From CADEED01 sp035502995 (GTDB lineage: Bacteria; Pseudomonadota; Gammaproteobacteria; Steroidobacterales; Steroidobacteraceae), in the NCBI GenBank assembly GCA_035502995.1, contig DATJTW010000102.1:62001-126000 (forward strand): DNA of 64,000 nucleotides. Reading direction: 5' to 3'. The notes beneath the pieces are model-generated. The model made no database searches, was not told the DNA's origin, and saw nothing but the letters and a program-made list of their open reading frames with translations. The position numbers and the translations under genes are program-made. The number at the start of each line of letters is the position of its first letter. The first letter of the stretch is position 1. Shown here piece by piece: positions 35,101 through 43,257 of this stretch.

Positions 35101-38100
35101 CGCGACGGCGCTGACGACCTGGACGGCGGGCGCCGAAGAAGGCACCTGGGGCGATCAACCCGTGACGCCCGACGAGCGCCGCGCCGCGGTGGTCGCGGCA
35201 TTGGCGGGAATCCTGCCGCCCTCGGTCACCGAGCCGGCGGCCGTGGCCGCGGTGACCGGCGAGATGTCGGAGGCGGAGCGCGCCGCCGCGATCGCGACGG
35301 CGCGCAACGAGGCGCGCGTCATCGCCTACGTCACGCGCGACATCGACGTCTACGTCGGTGGCGGAGAAGGCGGCGGCGAATACATCACGATGCGCATGGA
35401 AGGCGCGAGCCGCGACCTCGCCGAGTCGTTGATCCGGCACGGCGATGGCAGCGTCGAGGCGCGCGCGGCGCGCATCGGTTTCGAGATCCAGCGCAGCGGC
35501 GATCCGAGTGCGCTCAATCTGGACCGGGCGACGTTCGACGCGGGTTTCTCCGGAGATCTCGCGCACGCTTCCGAAGAGGAGCGCGAAGCTCATCGGCGCG
35601 CCGCGGAGGATCGCGCGCGAGTGGTGATGCTCGCCGCGGAGCGGTATGCCGGCGCCGATCCGCCGCCAGAAGGCTGGACGCCCGGCGGCGACGACCCGAC
35701 GCACCAGCCGGGCGCCGCGATGCGCGAGACGCGGGTCATGAACGCCCGCGACCGGCTGATCAGACGCCTGGAGGCGCGTTTCGGCAGCGACACCGTCGGC
35801 GCGCAACTGGCTGCCGGCCTGCTCACCGATGCACGCCCGAGCCCGGCGACCTGCGCGCTCGCGATGCGGCACGCGATGTACTCGCACATCGGCACGAATG
35901 AAGAGCTGATCTTCCGGTTCACCGAACGCATGAACCGCGACGAAGTCGCGGCGATGCGCACGGAGTTCGCACATCAGACCGGTGGCGATTCGCTCGACGC
36001 GGAACTCGGCGTCTACGGCGAAGGCGGCACGTTCACGGAGCTCTCGGGCGACGACCGGCTGCGCATGGAGCGCGCGATGCTCGGCGTCGCGCGCAACGAC
36101 CGCGAGCGACTCGAAGTGGCCGCGTTCGCGATCGCCCAGCAGCGCTGGGAGGCCGGCGACGATGGCGCCGCGTACGCCGACGGCACGCTGGCCGACCAGG
36201 CGATGACCGGCGCGTCGGCGCGGCTCGAGGCGCTCGGCGGCGGACCGATCGCGATCTCGCGCCGCGGCGAGCTGCTGCTCTCGCTGCCCAACTTCGACGC
36301 GCGCGGCAACTACACCGGCGCCGATCACGACGAGTTCCTGCGCACCACCGGGATGGCGCAGGACATCGCGCACAACTACGCGGCGCGCATCGACGCGTTC
36401 GCGGACATCTTCACGACCGGCATCGCGATCCTCGGCGCGATCGCCGCCGCGGCGATAACGGTTGCCACGGGCGGTGCCGCGCTGCCGCTGATCGCGATGG
36501 CGGTGGCGACGGGTCTCGCCTCGATGTCGGCCAACTACGCGATCAAGGGCGGACGTTACGGCTGGGAGCAGGCGGGCATCGATCTCGCGATGACGGCCGT
36601 GCAGGCCGTCACCGCCGGCGTCGGCGCGCAGCTCGGCGCGGCGGCGCAGATCGCGTCGAAGGGCGCGACCGCCGTGAGCCAGGCGACGCGGACGCTGATG
36701 GCGCTGTCGCGCATCTTCACCGAGAGCCCGGTGATGAACGCCATCATCATCGGCGCGATCACCGGCTCGATCAGCGGCCTCGGGTCCGCCGCGCTCGACG
36801 AAAGCACGTGGGACGGCAAGGATCCCGTGGGATCCTTGTTAGGTGGCCTGCTGCGCGGCGCGCTGGCGGGTGCGGCGACGTCGGCGTTCACCAGCACGAT
36901 CGAGAACATCGGCGAAGTCGGCAAGACCGTCGGCGACCGGCTGAACCACATGACCGCGGAGGGTGGCGTGCGCGCCGCGCTGCGGAACATCGTGATGCGC
37001 GGCGGCGCGCGGGCGTTGCTGGCCGGCGGCGGCGGCATGATCGGCCGCTCCACCGAGCTGCTTTTCGACTCGGCGACCGGGCGATTCCGCGGCGACGCCG
37101 GCGATGCGTTGCACGAGATCGGCGCGGCGGGTTTGCATTCCGCTGTGCAGGGTTTCGGCGAAGGCGCGGCGGAAGCCGTCGGCGGGCGGTTCCACAACGC
37201 CACGTTGCGCCGGCACGAAGCCGACATCGCGCGCGAGCGCGCCAGCATGGGCATGCCCGATCTCGATGCGGAGACGCTGCGCGCCGCCGCGCACGATCTC
37301 ATGTTCATGAACCAGATCGGCGAGAGCGGGGCGCTCGCCGCGGCGATCCGCCTCGATCACGTCGCGGCGAACGGCGGCATGGAGCCCGCGCGGCTGCCGC
37401 CGGGCGTGCCGCGCACGGCGCGTCCGCCGCTGACCCCGGAAGAGGGCGGCGAGCCGCGGCGGTCCCGTGCGCCGCATGCCGACGAGCCCGAAGCGGCGGC
37501 GCCTCGCCCTGGCGGCGGAAGCGATGAAGAAGCGGCGGCTGCGCGCCGGTCGGGTGGGGGTGGCGGTGATGACGAGGGTCCGCCGCGCGTTCCGGCCGGC
37601 GGTGGAGACGGCGGCGACGATGACCGCCTCTTCCCGCGGCTCACGGAGCGCGAGGTCAATCGCGCGGTCGACGACGCCGAGTCCGCGCTGATGATGCGCA
37701 TCGGCGCCGAACAGCCCGGGGCGGAGACGCGTCCGGCGCCCGTGCCGGCGGATCGAGAGGCAACGCTCGCGCAGCGCCAGCTCGGTGGCGTGCTGGCCGA
37801 CGAGGCCGATGCGTTGTCGCGGCGTTCGTCGTCGCTGCGTGGCGAAGCGGACGATCTCGAGACCCGAGCGCGCCACGAAGAGACCATCGGCAAACCCGAA
37901 CGCGCCGAGCGCATGCGCGCACGCGCCGCCGGACTGCGGGAGGACGCAGCGCAGCTCGAGACGCGGGCCGGCGCACGGCGCGCGGAGGCCGAGGAATACC
38001 TGAGTGGCCGGCGTTCGGCGACCGCCCATCTGCCCGGCGCGGAAGACATCGACGTGATGTTCGACAACCTGACCAGCGAGTCGCCGGGGCTGTTGCACAT

Positions 38101-40315
38101 CGGACTCTCGAACGTGGAAGCGCATCCCGAACTGCTGCCGCGCCTCGTGCGCTCGTTGCTTAACGGCGAAGAGGGCACGCGCGTGGTGTTCCGCGTCGAG
38201 AGCGAGCGCAGCCGCGAGCTCGTCAGCATCGACGCGCACGGCAACGTGCGGCTGGTGAGCGACGGCTCGGTGCACGTGAACGCCGGCTCGTTCGAACGCG
38301 CGATGGAGTTCCTGCTCAACAACTCGCGCGGCCGCGCGCGGCTGTTCAGCTTCGAGGTCGACGAGAGCTGGATCCGCGCGGCGCGCTCGGCGGCGATTCC
38401 GGAGGCGGGCACCGCGGATCTCGCGGGTAGACAGCCGCGATTGGTCGACGTGCGCTTCGCGGATGATCAACTCGAGATTCCCCACTCGTTGCTGAACGAG
38501 TTCAACCGGATGATTGTGCCGGGCAGCGGGCAGGTGCACGAGTTCGAGGCGGTGCCGGGACGGCGCGGGGGTGGCGGGGGCGAGCCCGAGGAGAATTTCG
38601 GGACGGCGGACCAGGCAGCGGCGGGCATTCGGGGATCGCGTTTGTCCGGCGATGCGGCAATCGCGCCTGGCATGTCACGCGCAACGTCGAACGGCGTGCG
38701 AAACACGGCGGAGGCACTGGGCGCGCCGGGCGGTGCGCTGGAAGGGCGCTTGCGGATGGCGGGGATCGAGGATCAACACGACCGGTTCGTGATCTCCGGC
38801 CGCACGCCCGACGAGCCGGACATTCCGGTGCGCATCATCGTCGAGCGGGAGTTGCCGCGTGTCCGGGGCGAGATGCAGGCCGCGCGTTACGACGCCGACC
38901 CCGACGTCCCCGGCGGATTCATCATCCGCGTGTCCGAAGGAACGCCGGCCTCCGAAGTCGGGCGTGCGCTGGCGCACGAGGTGCGCGAACTGCGCAATCT
39001 GACGCCAGCGAACGCCGCCATGCCCGATGCGCTGGGGGCGGGAGGAAAAGGCGGTCGCCTGTCGCCACACGACGAAGGGCGACTGGGCGAGATCGAGTTC
39101 ATGGCGCACCAGCTTGCGACGCTGGATCCTGCGGATTCCAGGAGCGCTGCAACTCGCCGCCGGATCATGGATGAGGCACAACGACTCGTCGATCATCTGG
39201 GATTGTTAGGAGAGTCGGCGGCCGCTGCGCGGCGTTTGGGCGCGGTCCGTGGCGCGCTCGGTGAAGACACGTCGATCCGCGCGTTGCTCGATGACGCGGT
39301 ACGGACGGCGGGCAGCAATCCTTTCCTCGAGAAACCCGGAGAAACGATAGACGACAATCTGGCCCTGCTCGGGCGTCGGCTCGAGCACGCTCGTTCCCTC
39401 GGCGATCAGGGGGCGGAGCTGCGGTTCCGCGAGCAGCTCATCCTCGATCAGGCGATCGAGCTGGTCATGAGCGAGGGACTGGTCACCACGTACCGCGGCA
39501 AGGCTGGGCCCTCGTTCGACGGAAACGAGATCGCGAGGCTGCGCGCGGGAATGCCGGGAGCAATGCGCGACCTTTTCGATCGCGCCATCAGGACCGCCGC
39601 GACCCGCCCGCCCTATGTCGACAACGATCGGCGTCCGTCTCCCGGTTACGAAGCACGCTTCCTGTCCGAAGACGTTGCGCATGCCGCGTCGGCCCTGCCG
39701 GACGACCTGGTGATCGAGGTCGGTCGGAGACCGTCGGAGATGCGCAGCATGCGCGTGGAAGAGGCGATCGCAGGGCGGCTGAGACTGCTCGAGGCTCGCA
39801 GCCTCCTGCAGATGGAGCTCGATCAGCCTGGAAACGATTCCGCCCGGATCCGCGATCTGCAGAAGCGGATCGGCAGGAACATCGCGGCAACGAATTTGCT
39901 GTCCGAGGCGCTTGGCGTCGCTGCAGGGCGGCAATTCGTCGCGAACGATCCCGTGCTGCGCACCGGCACGATCATCGACCTGCCGTTCAGCGGGTCGGGT
40001 GTTCCGGACATCCTGGTGGAACTGCCCGGTCCGCGTTACGTCCTGGTCGAGTGCAAGGGCGGTGTCGCGGATCTCGGCACCCGCAAGAGCGTGGACGGAC
40101 GCTTCCGTGTTTCGCAAGGAAGGCGCGAGTACGTGGAGAGTCTCGCCCACGCCATGATCGCGAAGGGTGGGCGAACGGGCACGGCCGGGGCCGCGTTGCT
40201 CGCTCAGGTCACGAGCGACGTCGATCTTCCTTACTATCTCGTGCGGCAGCCCTTCGACATCGATGGTGCACCGACGACGCCGCAGGTCTCGGAATTCGAT
40301 ACACGCAGGAGATGA
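32150..40315 (+). CDS. Giant eCIS effector candidate with annexin-like repeats and PD-(D/E)XK nuclease-like C-terminus
   Basis: A 2721-residue protein from GTG, 13 nt after the ATPase stop. In order: Pro/Ala-rich region (1-280), long coiled coil (about 285-720), Pro/Thr linker (736-777), two annexin-like segments (about 857-1003 and 1194-1324, the second with GTNEELI and ELSGDDRL), a glycine-zipper hydrophobic region (1417-1590) that could insert in membranes, an acidic Pro/Gly linker (about 1740-1850), a further coiled coil (1870-1955), an AHEVREL segment, and finally a nuclease-like domain with Asp2620, Glu2634 and Lys2636 in PDILVEL and VECKGG. It looks like a polymorphic toxin. A tape-measure-like role for the coiled coil is also possible. 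Confidence 0.75.
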   Translation: MSAPRTHDRLRRPARRREAARSATPPIDLASPPSAPVLDTVGGLPAYLAFPERSVLASDADSRAPAVPNIRAPDPPPAPEAPRSTDHAEALSLPAAERAAPPGHAHTSSTTPPAAPYVEPERAPAPRAAVAGGPAGRAATAPAAPAAGRAARRGGPVVETTDSVFNLEPLEELVGVEVSSFDGPVDTSVDVEPLTWSTLTTSWSTPDSLPDDALPPATQMARAATAPPRASAPPEPAPSADESGADGEAGAAAPEPAPKPDTGEAEQRRAAAAEAREFARRSYADLVPAARREQQEFVGLANDIVDSVNESFQRSSATLLSAHDNELETLRRAADRTEDAIDSSASFAQLQLEEASLAAGLAIEAAGRRAYGLINADDRTAANRIATVVRGLVSGHEGAYNTALGSLSDAFALAIANLNIFRDGRTTEFATSRGANDERARNEALQNRIPRWVEQEATRLGDRVTRKRTAWESAKTSTTCSLTCGYTDALNTRRVDLNTQGRQQVARTLAQARRSLREQSGEGRRTIEQRRQSYVAQVRAQHNAAQTRFTAQTRAALGGVRQEAQSAVSGVQAAARASQPDFSRNVDQFAATLRRAAAGGAAPLRQTALGSAGVLQSTRRTHAMLDERLRGNLARARAGLEQRGEQNESASTEALAEFDDTLNTLSGDAEGTFTATDERLVQAFGGLSDSVTQAASEWARPLAARMAADIAAQAAQAATALIQLNNGGRPVEDTTRVPEPTPPAPPTPAAHDCRCPAPATTPTPAGTPAPTEDPPGLIRESATEIGEVARRHNPRQFFDRQITDTRHGVDSNLGKRTTDVTAGFSGGFLGTVDEAKVVGALRGLTEIRGNALKDPVYPQGSGGRDLVDDLLDNLDYGTNDYNAAMAYLSGNAIEGARLELIEANGIVSDDEARMEAAMRALSPEQLASMRALHPDTLRDTRAVLSGTDLDVFNAVADGNYALADAYHMRDEVDEARRNGDIDATATALTTWTAGAEEGTWGDQPVTPDERRAAVVAALAGILPPSVTEPAAVAAVTGEMSEAERAAAIATARNEARVIAYVTRDIDVYVGGGEGGGEYITMRMEGASRDLAESLIRHGDGSVEARAARIGFEIQRSGDPSALNLDRATFDAGFSGDLAHASEEEREAHRRAAEDRARVVMLAAERYAGADPPPEGWTPGGDDPTHQPGAAMRETRVMNARDRLIRRLEARFGSDTVGAQLAAGLLTDARPSPATCALAMRHAMYSHIGTNEELIFRFTERMNRDEVAAMRTEFAHQTGGDSLDAELGVYGEGGTFTELSGDDRLRMERAMLGVARNDRERLEVAAFAIAQQRWEAGDDGAAYADGTLADQAMTGASARLEALGGGPIAISRRGELLLSLPNFDARGNYTGADHDEFLRTTGMAQDIAHNYAARIDAFADIFTTGIAILGAIAAAAITVATGGAALPLIAMAVATGLASMSANYAIKGGRYGWEQAGIDLAMTAVQAVTAGVGAQLGAAAQIASKGATAVSQATRTLMALSRIFTESPVMNAIIIGAITGSISGLGSAALDESTWDGKDPVGSLLGGLLRGALAGAATSAFTSTIENIGEVGKTVGDRLNHMTAEGGVRAALRNIVMRGGARALLAGGGGMIGRSTELLFDSATGRFRGDAGDALHEIGAAGLHSAVQGFGEGAAEAVGGRFHNATLRRHEADIARERASMGMPDLDAETLRAAAHDLMFMNQIGESGALAAAIRLDHVAANGGMEPARLPPGVPRTARPPLTPEEGGEPRRSRAPHADEPEAAAPRPGGGSDEEAAAARRSGGGGGDDEGPPRVPAGGGDGGDDDRLFPRLTEREVNRAVDDAESALMMRIGAEQPGAETRPAPVPADREATLAQRQLGGVLADEADALSRRSSSLRGEADDLETRARHEETIGKPERAERMRARAAGLREDAAQLETRAGARRAEAEEYLSGRRSATAHLPGAEDIDVMFDNLTSESPGLLHIGLSNVEAHPELLPRLVRSLLNGEEGTRVVFRVESERSRELVSIDAHGNVRLVSDGSVHVNAGSFERAMEFLLNNSRGRARLFSFEVDESWIRAARSAAIPEAGTADLAGRQPRLVDVRFADDQLEIPHSLLNEFNRMIVPGSGQVHEFEAVPGRRGGGGGEPEENFGTADQAAAGIRGSRLSGDAAIAPGMSRATSNGVRNTAEALGAPGGALEGRLRMAGIEDQHDRFVISGRTPDEPDIPVRIIVERELPRVRGEMQAARYDADPDVPGGFIIRVSEGTPASEVGRALAHEVRELRNLTPANAAMPDALGAGGKGGRLSPHDEGRLGEIEFMAHQLATLDPADSRSAATRRRIMDEAQRLVDHLGLLGESAAAARRLGAVRGALGEDTSIRALLDDAVRTAGSNPFLEKPGETIDDNLALLGRRLEHARSLGDQGAELRFREQLILDQAIELVMSEGLVTTYRGKAGPSFDGNEIARLRAGMPGAMRDLFDRAIRTAATRPPYVDNDRRPSPGYEARFLSEDVAHAASALPDDLVIEVGRRPSEMRSMRVEEAIAGRLRLLEARSLLQMELDQPGNDSARIRDLQKRIGRNIAATNLLSEALGVAAGRQFVANDPVLRTGTIIDLPFSGSGVPDILVELPGPRYVLVECKGGVADLGTRKSVDGRFRVSQGRREYVESLAHAMIAKGGRTGTAGAALLAQVTSDVDLPYYLVRQPFDIDGAPTTPQVSEFDTRRR

Positions 40316-42066
40316 ACCCCTCGATGAACGACAACGGCCCCTGGCTCGAACTACAGCGTCGTCGCGCCGCCGTCCTGTCGCGCCGCCCGCTGCCGGGTGA
40401 CGCGCGCGAACTCGCGAACCGCGCGTTCGAGGCTGCCGTCGTGTCGATCGAGTCCGGGCAACTCGCGGATGCGCGTTTCGCACTCGCCGAAGGCGCGGCA
40501 ACACTGTCTGCCGGCCTCATGCTCGCGGCGACCGAGGCCGACGACTCCGCCAAGGCTGAAGTCCGTTGGCCAGACGGCATGTCGCGGCTGTTTCTTCCCA
40601 GTGAACCGCCGAATCCCTCGGAGTGGTGGAGAGCGTTGGCCTGCGCGTTGGTCGTGCGCGATGCCGCGGCATTGGAGATCTTGTGCGAGACCACGAACCT
40701 GAACGCGTTGGGCGCGCCGGCCGGCAATTTCGACGACTTCTGGTTGCCGCTGTGCGTGATCGCGTCGGCGCTGGTCCGCGGTGAACGCATCGCGCCGGAA
40801 GATTTCTCGCGCGTCGAAGGACTGTTCGATGTCGAGGGAGAGCGGCTCGGCGACGAGGCCGTCATCGATTCGCAGATCGCGCCCTTGCTGCCCATGATGC
40901 GGGCGTTGTCCTCCGGTACCGGATTCGACGCTGCGCTGCGCAACGCCGTCGCGCGTCACCGGGCATACTTCGACTCGACGCCGGATGCCTATCCACCCTA
41001 TCGCGCGCTGTCACTCGAAGCGCTGGGTCTCGCGGCGCTGGCGCGCGATCTCGGCGTGTCCTTCGATGCGGGCATTTTCCCGGAAGAGCTGCTGGAAGTC
41101 CGGGACCGGCCGACGCTGACCACCACGCTGGTCTACGCGCCGCGCTACGCCGAACACGCGGAAGATGTCACCGGCTTCCTGGATCTGCGCGGTTACCCGC
41201 GGGGCCGGCGGAATCACTCGCTCATCCGGCGCGGCGCCGACCTGATCGCGCACTACGAACTCTCCGGCCGCCCCGGCGTGTCGCACGCGCGCGCCGAGTT
41301 CCAGCTGGCCGGCGGCGGACCGCCGTTGCCGCTGGTTGCGCTCGATCCGGGCGAGCGGCTGTTGCTCGCCGAGCTGCATGGACGTGATACGGCTGGCGTG
41401 CCGTCGGCGATCGAGTTCGTCGAACAGGTTCTCGCCGCGATTCCGCCGGACGCGGATGCGATCCCTGTCGAGGCGTTCGTGAACGTCCGCGGGCGCGAGA
41501 TGTACGAGCGCGAGCCCGGGCGATTCCGTCGCGATCGGCTGCAGGCCTATCTACGAGGTTTGACGGGCGGCGCTCGTTCCGCCGGGCCCGACAAGGATGT
41601 CCTCACTTCTATCGCGCTGATCCGGGCGCAGGTCGAACCGCTGATCGAAGCGCTGTGCCGCCTGCGCGACCCGCAGACGATCGAAAACGTCCGGCCGCGC
41701 GACACGGACTACGATCGCGTGTTCACCGACAAGACAGTCGCCGCCGCGGCGAAAGCCGCCTACGCCGCCGAGTGGGTGACGCCCGAACGCATCGGCGCGC
41801 CGCGATCGGAGCTCAGCGAGCTGCGCATTCACGTGAGCCCCGCCGGCATGCTGGCCACCGACAACGAGCTGTTGCGCCACTTCCCCGGCGGCTACCGCGC
41901 GCTGGCGCCGGCACTGAACCCGCGCGTCGTCTGGGTTGCCTGGAAATTCACGCATCCCGGCGAAACCACCGGCGGCCTGTCCTTCGACGGCCTCGCCTGG
42001 ATCGACGACCACTGGGCCTGGTTCCCCAAGCCCTACCGCGTGTTGTCCGGCATCCCGGCGCCGTAG
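40312..42066 (+). CDS. Imm49-like immunity protein candidate for the nuclease effector
   Basis: A 584-residue protein overlapping the effector stop by 4 nt (ATGA). Residues about 60-160 (WPDGMSRLFLP, PSEWWRALACALVVRDAAALEILC, DDFWLPLCVIASALVRGE) resemble the helical Imm49 immunity family. The C-terminal region ends in a conserved-looking WIDDHWAWFPKPYRVL segment of unknown function. Overlap with a toxin-like gene is the classic immunity arrangement. The assignment is inferred from weak similarity and position. A second in-frame ATG lies 12 nt downstream. The 3' end overlaps the convergent regulator by 34 nt. Confidence 0.6.
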   Translation: MNPSMNDNGPWLELQRRRAAVLSRRPLPGDARELANRAFEAAVVSIESGQLADARFALAEGAATLSAGLMLAATEADDSAKAEVRWPDGMSRLFLPSEPPNPSEWWRALACALVVRDAAALEILCETTNLNALGAPAGNFDDFWLPLCVIASALVRGERIAPEDFSRVEGLFDVEGERLGDEAVIDSQIAPLLPMMRALSSGTGFDAALRNAVARHRAYFDSTPDAYPPYRALSLEALGLAALARDLGVSFDAGIFPEELLEVRDRPTLTTTLVYAPRYAEHAEDVTGFLDLRGYPRGRRNHSLIRRGADLIAHYELSGRPGVSHARAEFQLAGGGPPLPLVALDPGERLLLAELHGRDTAGVPSAIEFVEQVLAAIPPDADAIPVEAFVNVRGREMYEREPGRFRRDRLQAYLRGLTGGARSAGPDKDVLTSIALIRAQVEPLIEALCRLRDPQTIENVRPRDTDYDRVFTDKTVAAAAKAAYAAEWVTPERIGAPRSELSELRIHVSPAGMLATDNELLRHFPGGYRALAPALNPRVVWVAWKFTHPGETTGGLSFDGLAWIDDHWAWFPKPYRVLSGIPAP

Positions 42067-43076
42067 CGCCCGCGATCGATCCCGTATTTCTTCAGCAGCT
42101 TGCCGAACGCGCGCCGTTCCTTGCCGCAGCTGCGCGCGGCCTGCGAGACGTTGCCGCCGAAGCGCTGCATCGCGTCGAGTAGATAGGCGCGCTCGAATTC
42201 GCCGATGGCCTGCGCCTTGGCGCGCCCGAAGTCGGCGATCTCGAACTCGCCGGTGTCCTCGGGCAGGGCGTCGGGCGTTTCCTCGGCCGGCAGCGTCATG
42301 CGCCGCGCGCTCGAGGAGTGGAAGCTGTAGGCGCGCACGCGGATCACGTCGTCGTCGCTCAAGAGGTATTCCCGGTGCAGCACGTTCTCGAGCTCGCGCA
42401 CGTTGCCGGGCCAGTCGTGGCGACCGAGCGCGTCGAACGACGCGGCGTCGAGCCGCTTGTTGTCGCGGTACAGCGCGCCCAACTTGCGCAGGAAATGATC
42501 GGACAGCAACGCGAGATCGCCGACGCGCTCGCGCAGCGGCGGCAGGTCGACGTCCATCAATCGCAGGCGGAACAGCAGGTCGGCGCGGAACGAGCCGGCG
42601 CGCACGAGATCGGAGAGATTCACGTTGCTCGCGGCGATGATGCGCACGCGCGCCTGCTGCTGCTGGCGGCCGCCGACGGGGCGGAACGTGCCGTCCTGCA
42701 GGAACCGCAGCATCGCGACCTGCGCGCGCGGCGACAGCGCCTCCACTTCGTCGAGGAACAGCGTGCCGCCCTCGGCGTCGGCGATCAGTCCGGCCGTGGC
42801 TTCGCGCGCATCGGTGTACGCGCCGCGCGCGTGGCCGAACAACTCGTTCTCGACGAGCTGGTCCGGCAGCGCGCCGCAGTTGACGGGGATGAACGGGAAA
42901 TTCCGCCGCGCGCCTAGATAGTGGATGGCGCGGGCGGCCAGCTCCTTGCCGGTGCCGGTTTCGCCCTGGATGAGGACGGTGGCGTCACTGCGCGCCACGC
43001 GCTGGATCAGTTGCAACGCGTCGCGAAAGGCGCGCGATGCACCAATCAGGTTCAGGTTGCTCAGGTCCTCTGGCAT
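42033..43076 (-). CDS. Orphan sigma-54-dependent activator, candidate eCIS regulator
   Basis: A 347-residue enhancer-binding protein that starts directly with its AAA+ domain and has no receiver, GAF or PAS domain. Walker A is GETGTGKE (38-45), Walker B is TLFLDEVE (105-112), and the sigma-54-contact loop is GAYTDA (85-90) instead of GAFTGA. The C-terminus has a Fis-type helix-turn-helix (NVSQAARSCGKERRAFGKLLKKYG). It sits convergent to the eCIS operon, whose promoter matches sigma-54. Regulation of its activity must come from elsewhere, for example a binding partner as with PspF. Confidence 0.9.
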   Translation of the reverse strand: MPEDLSNLNLIGASRAFRDALQLIQRVARSDATVLIQGETGTGKELAARAIHYLGARRNFPFIPVNCGALPDQLVENELFGHARGAYTDAREATAGLIADAEGGTLFLDEVEALSPRAQVAMLRFLQDGTFRPVGGRQQQQARVRIIAASNVNLSDLVRAGSFRADLLFRLRLMDVDLPPLRERVGDLALLSDHFLRKLGALYRDNKRLDAASFDALGRHDWPGNVRELENVLHREYLLSDDDVIRVRAYSFHSSSARRMTLPAEETPDALPEDTGEFEIADFGRAKAQAIGEFERAYLLDAMQRFGGNVSQAARSCGKERRAFGKLLKKYGIDRGRYGAGMPDNTR

Positions 43077-43207
43077 GACGCGAATCCGTTTCCATTCGTT
43101 CGCTGTTTCGACCGAGCTTATGTTCGGGCTCGTGACGGTTGCAAGAACGTCGCGCCGATCCGGAGTTTCAAAGTGAGAGATTTTTCCGCAAGTCGCCGCA
43201 GCGCGAC
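43077..43207 (-). promoter_or_regulatory. Upstream region of the sigma-54 activator
   Basis: On the minus strand a TTGCAA hexamer (about 43138-43143) is followed after about 16-17 bp by ACATAA or ATAAGC (near 43117-43122), a plausible housekeeping promoter, weakly supported. The region is less GC-rich than its surroundings. Confidence 0.35.
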
Positions 43208-43225
43208 ATCATGACGATCTCGTCA
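43208..43225. terminator. Inverted repeat between MFS gene and activator gene
   Basis: CATGACG and CGTCATG flank a 4-nt loop in a perfect 7-bp stem. With the adjacent hairpin at 43228 it follows the 3' end of the MFS gene. No T-run follows, so it may be an operator rather than an intrinsic terminator. Confidence 0.4.
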
Positions 43226-43227
43226 TG

Positions 43228-43246
43228 AACTGATCACGATTTGATC
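43228..43246. terminator. Second inverted repeat downstream of the MFS gene
   Basis: CTGATCA and TGATCAG flank a 5-nt loop in a perfect 7-bp stem, 12 nt beyond the MFS stop. A weak terminator or a protein-binding site is equally possible. Confidence 0.4.
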
Positions 43247-43257
43247 AGTGTCGGTCC

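Noticed and set aside
36800..36900. Possible split of the giant effector into two genes
   Set aside because: The frame is continuous with even codon use from 32150 to 40315, and no internal stop or strong internal ribosome-binding site was seen.
3750..42066. Prophage or type VI secretion system
   Set aside because: There is no capsid, portal, terminase, integrase or lysis module, and no TssJLM, ClpV or Hcp-type set. The DUF4255 cap, double tube and sheath genes, and Pvc15-like ATPase fit an eCIS.
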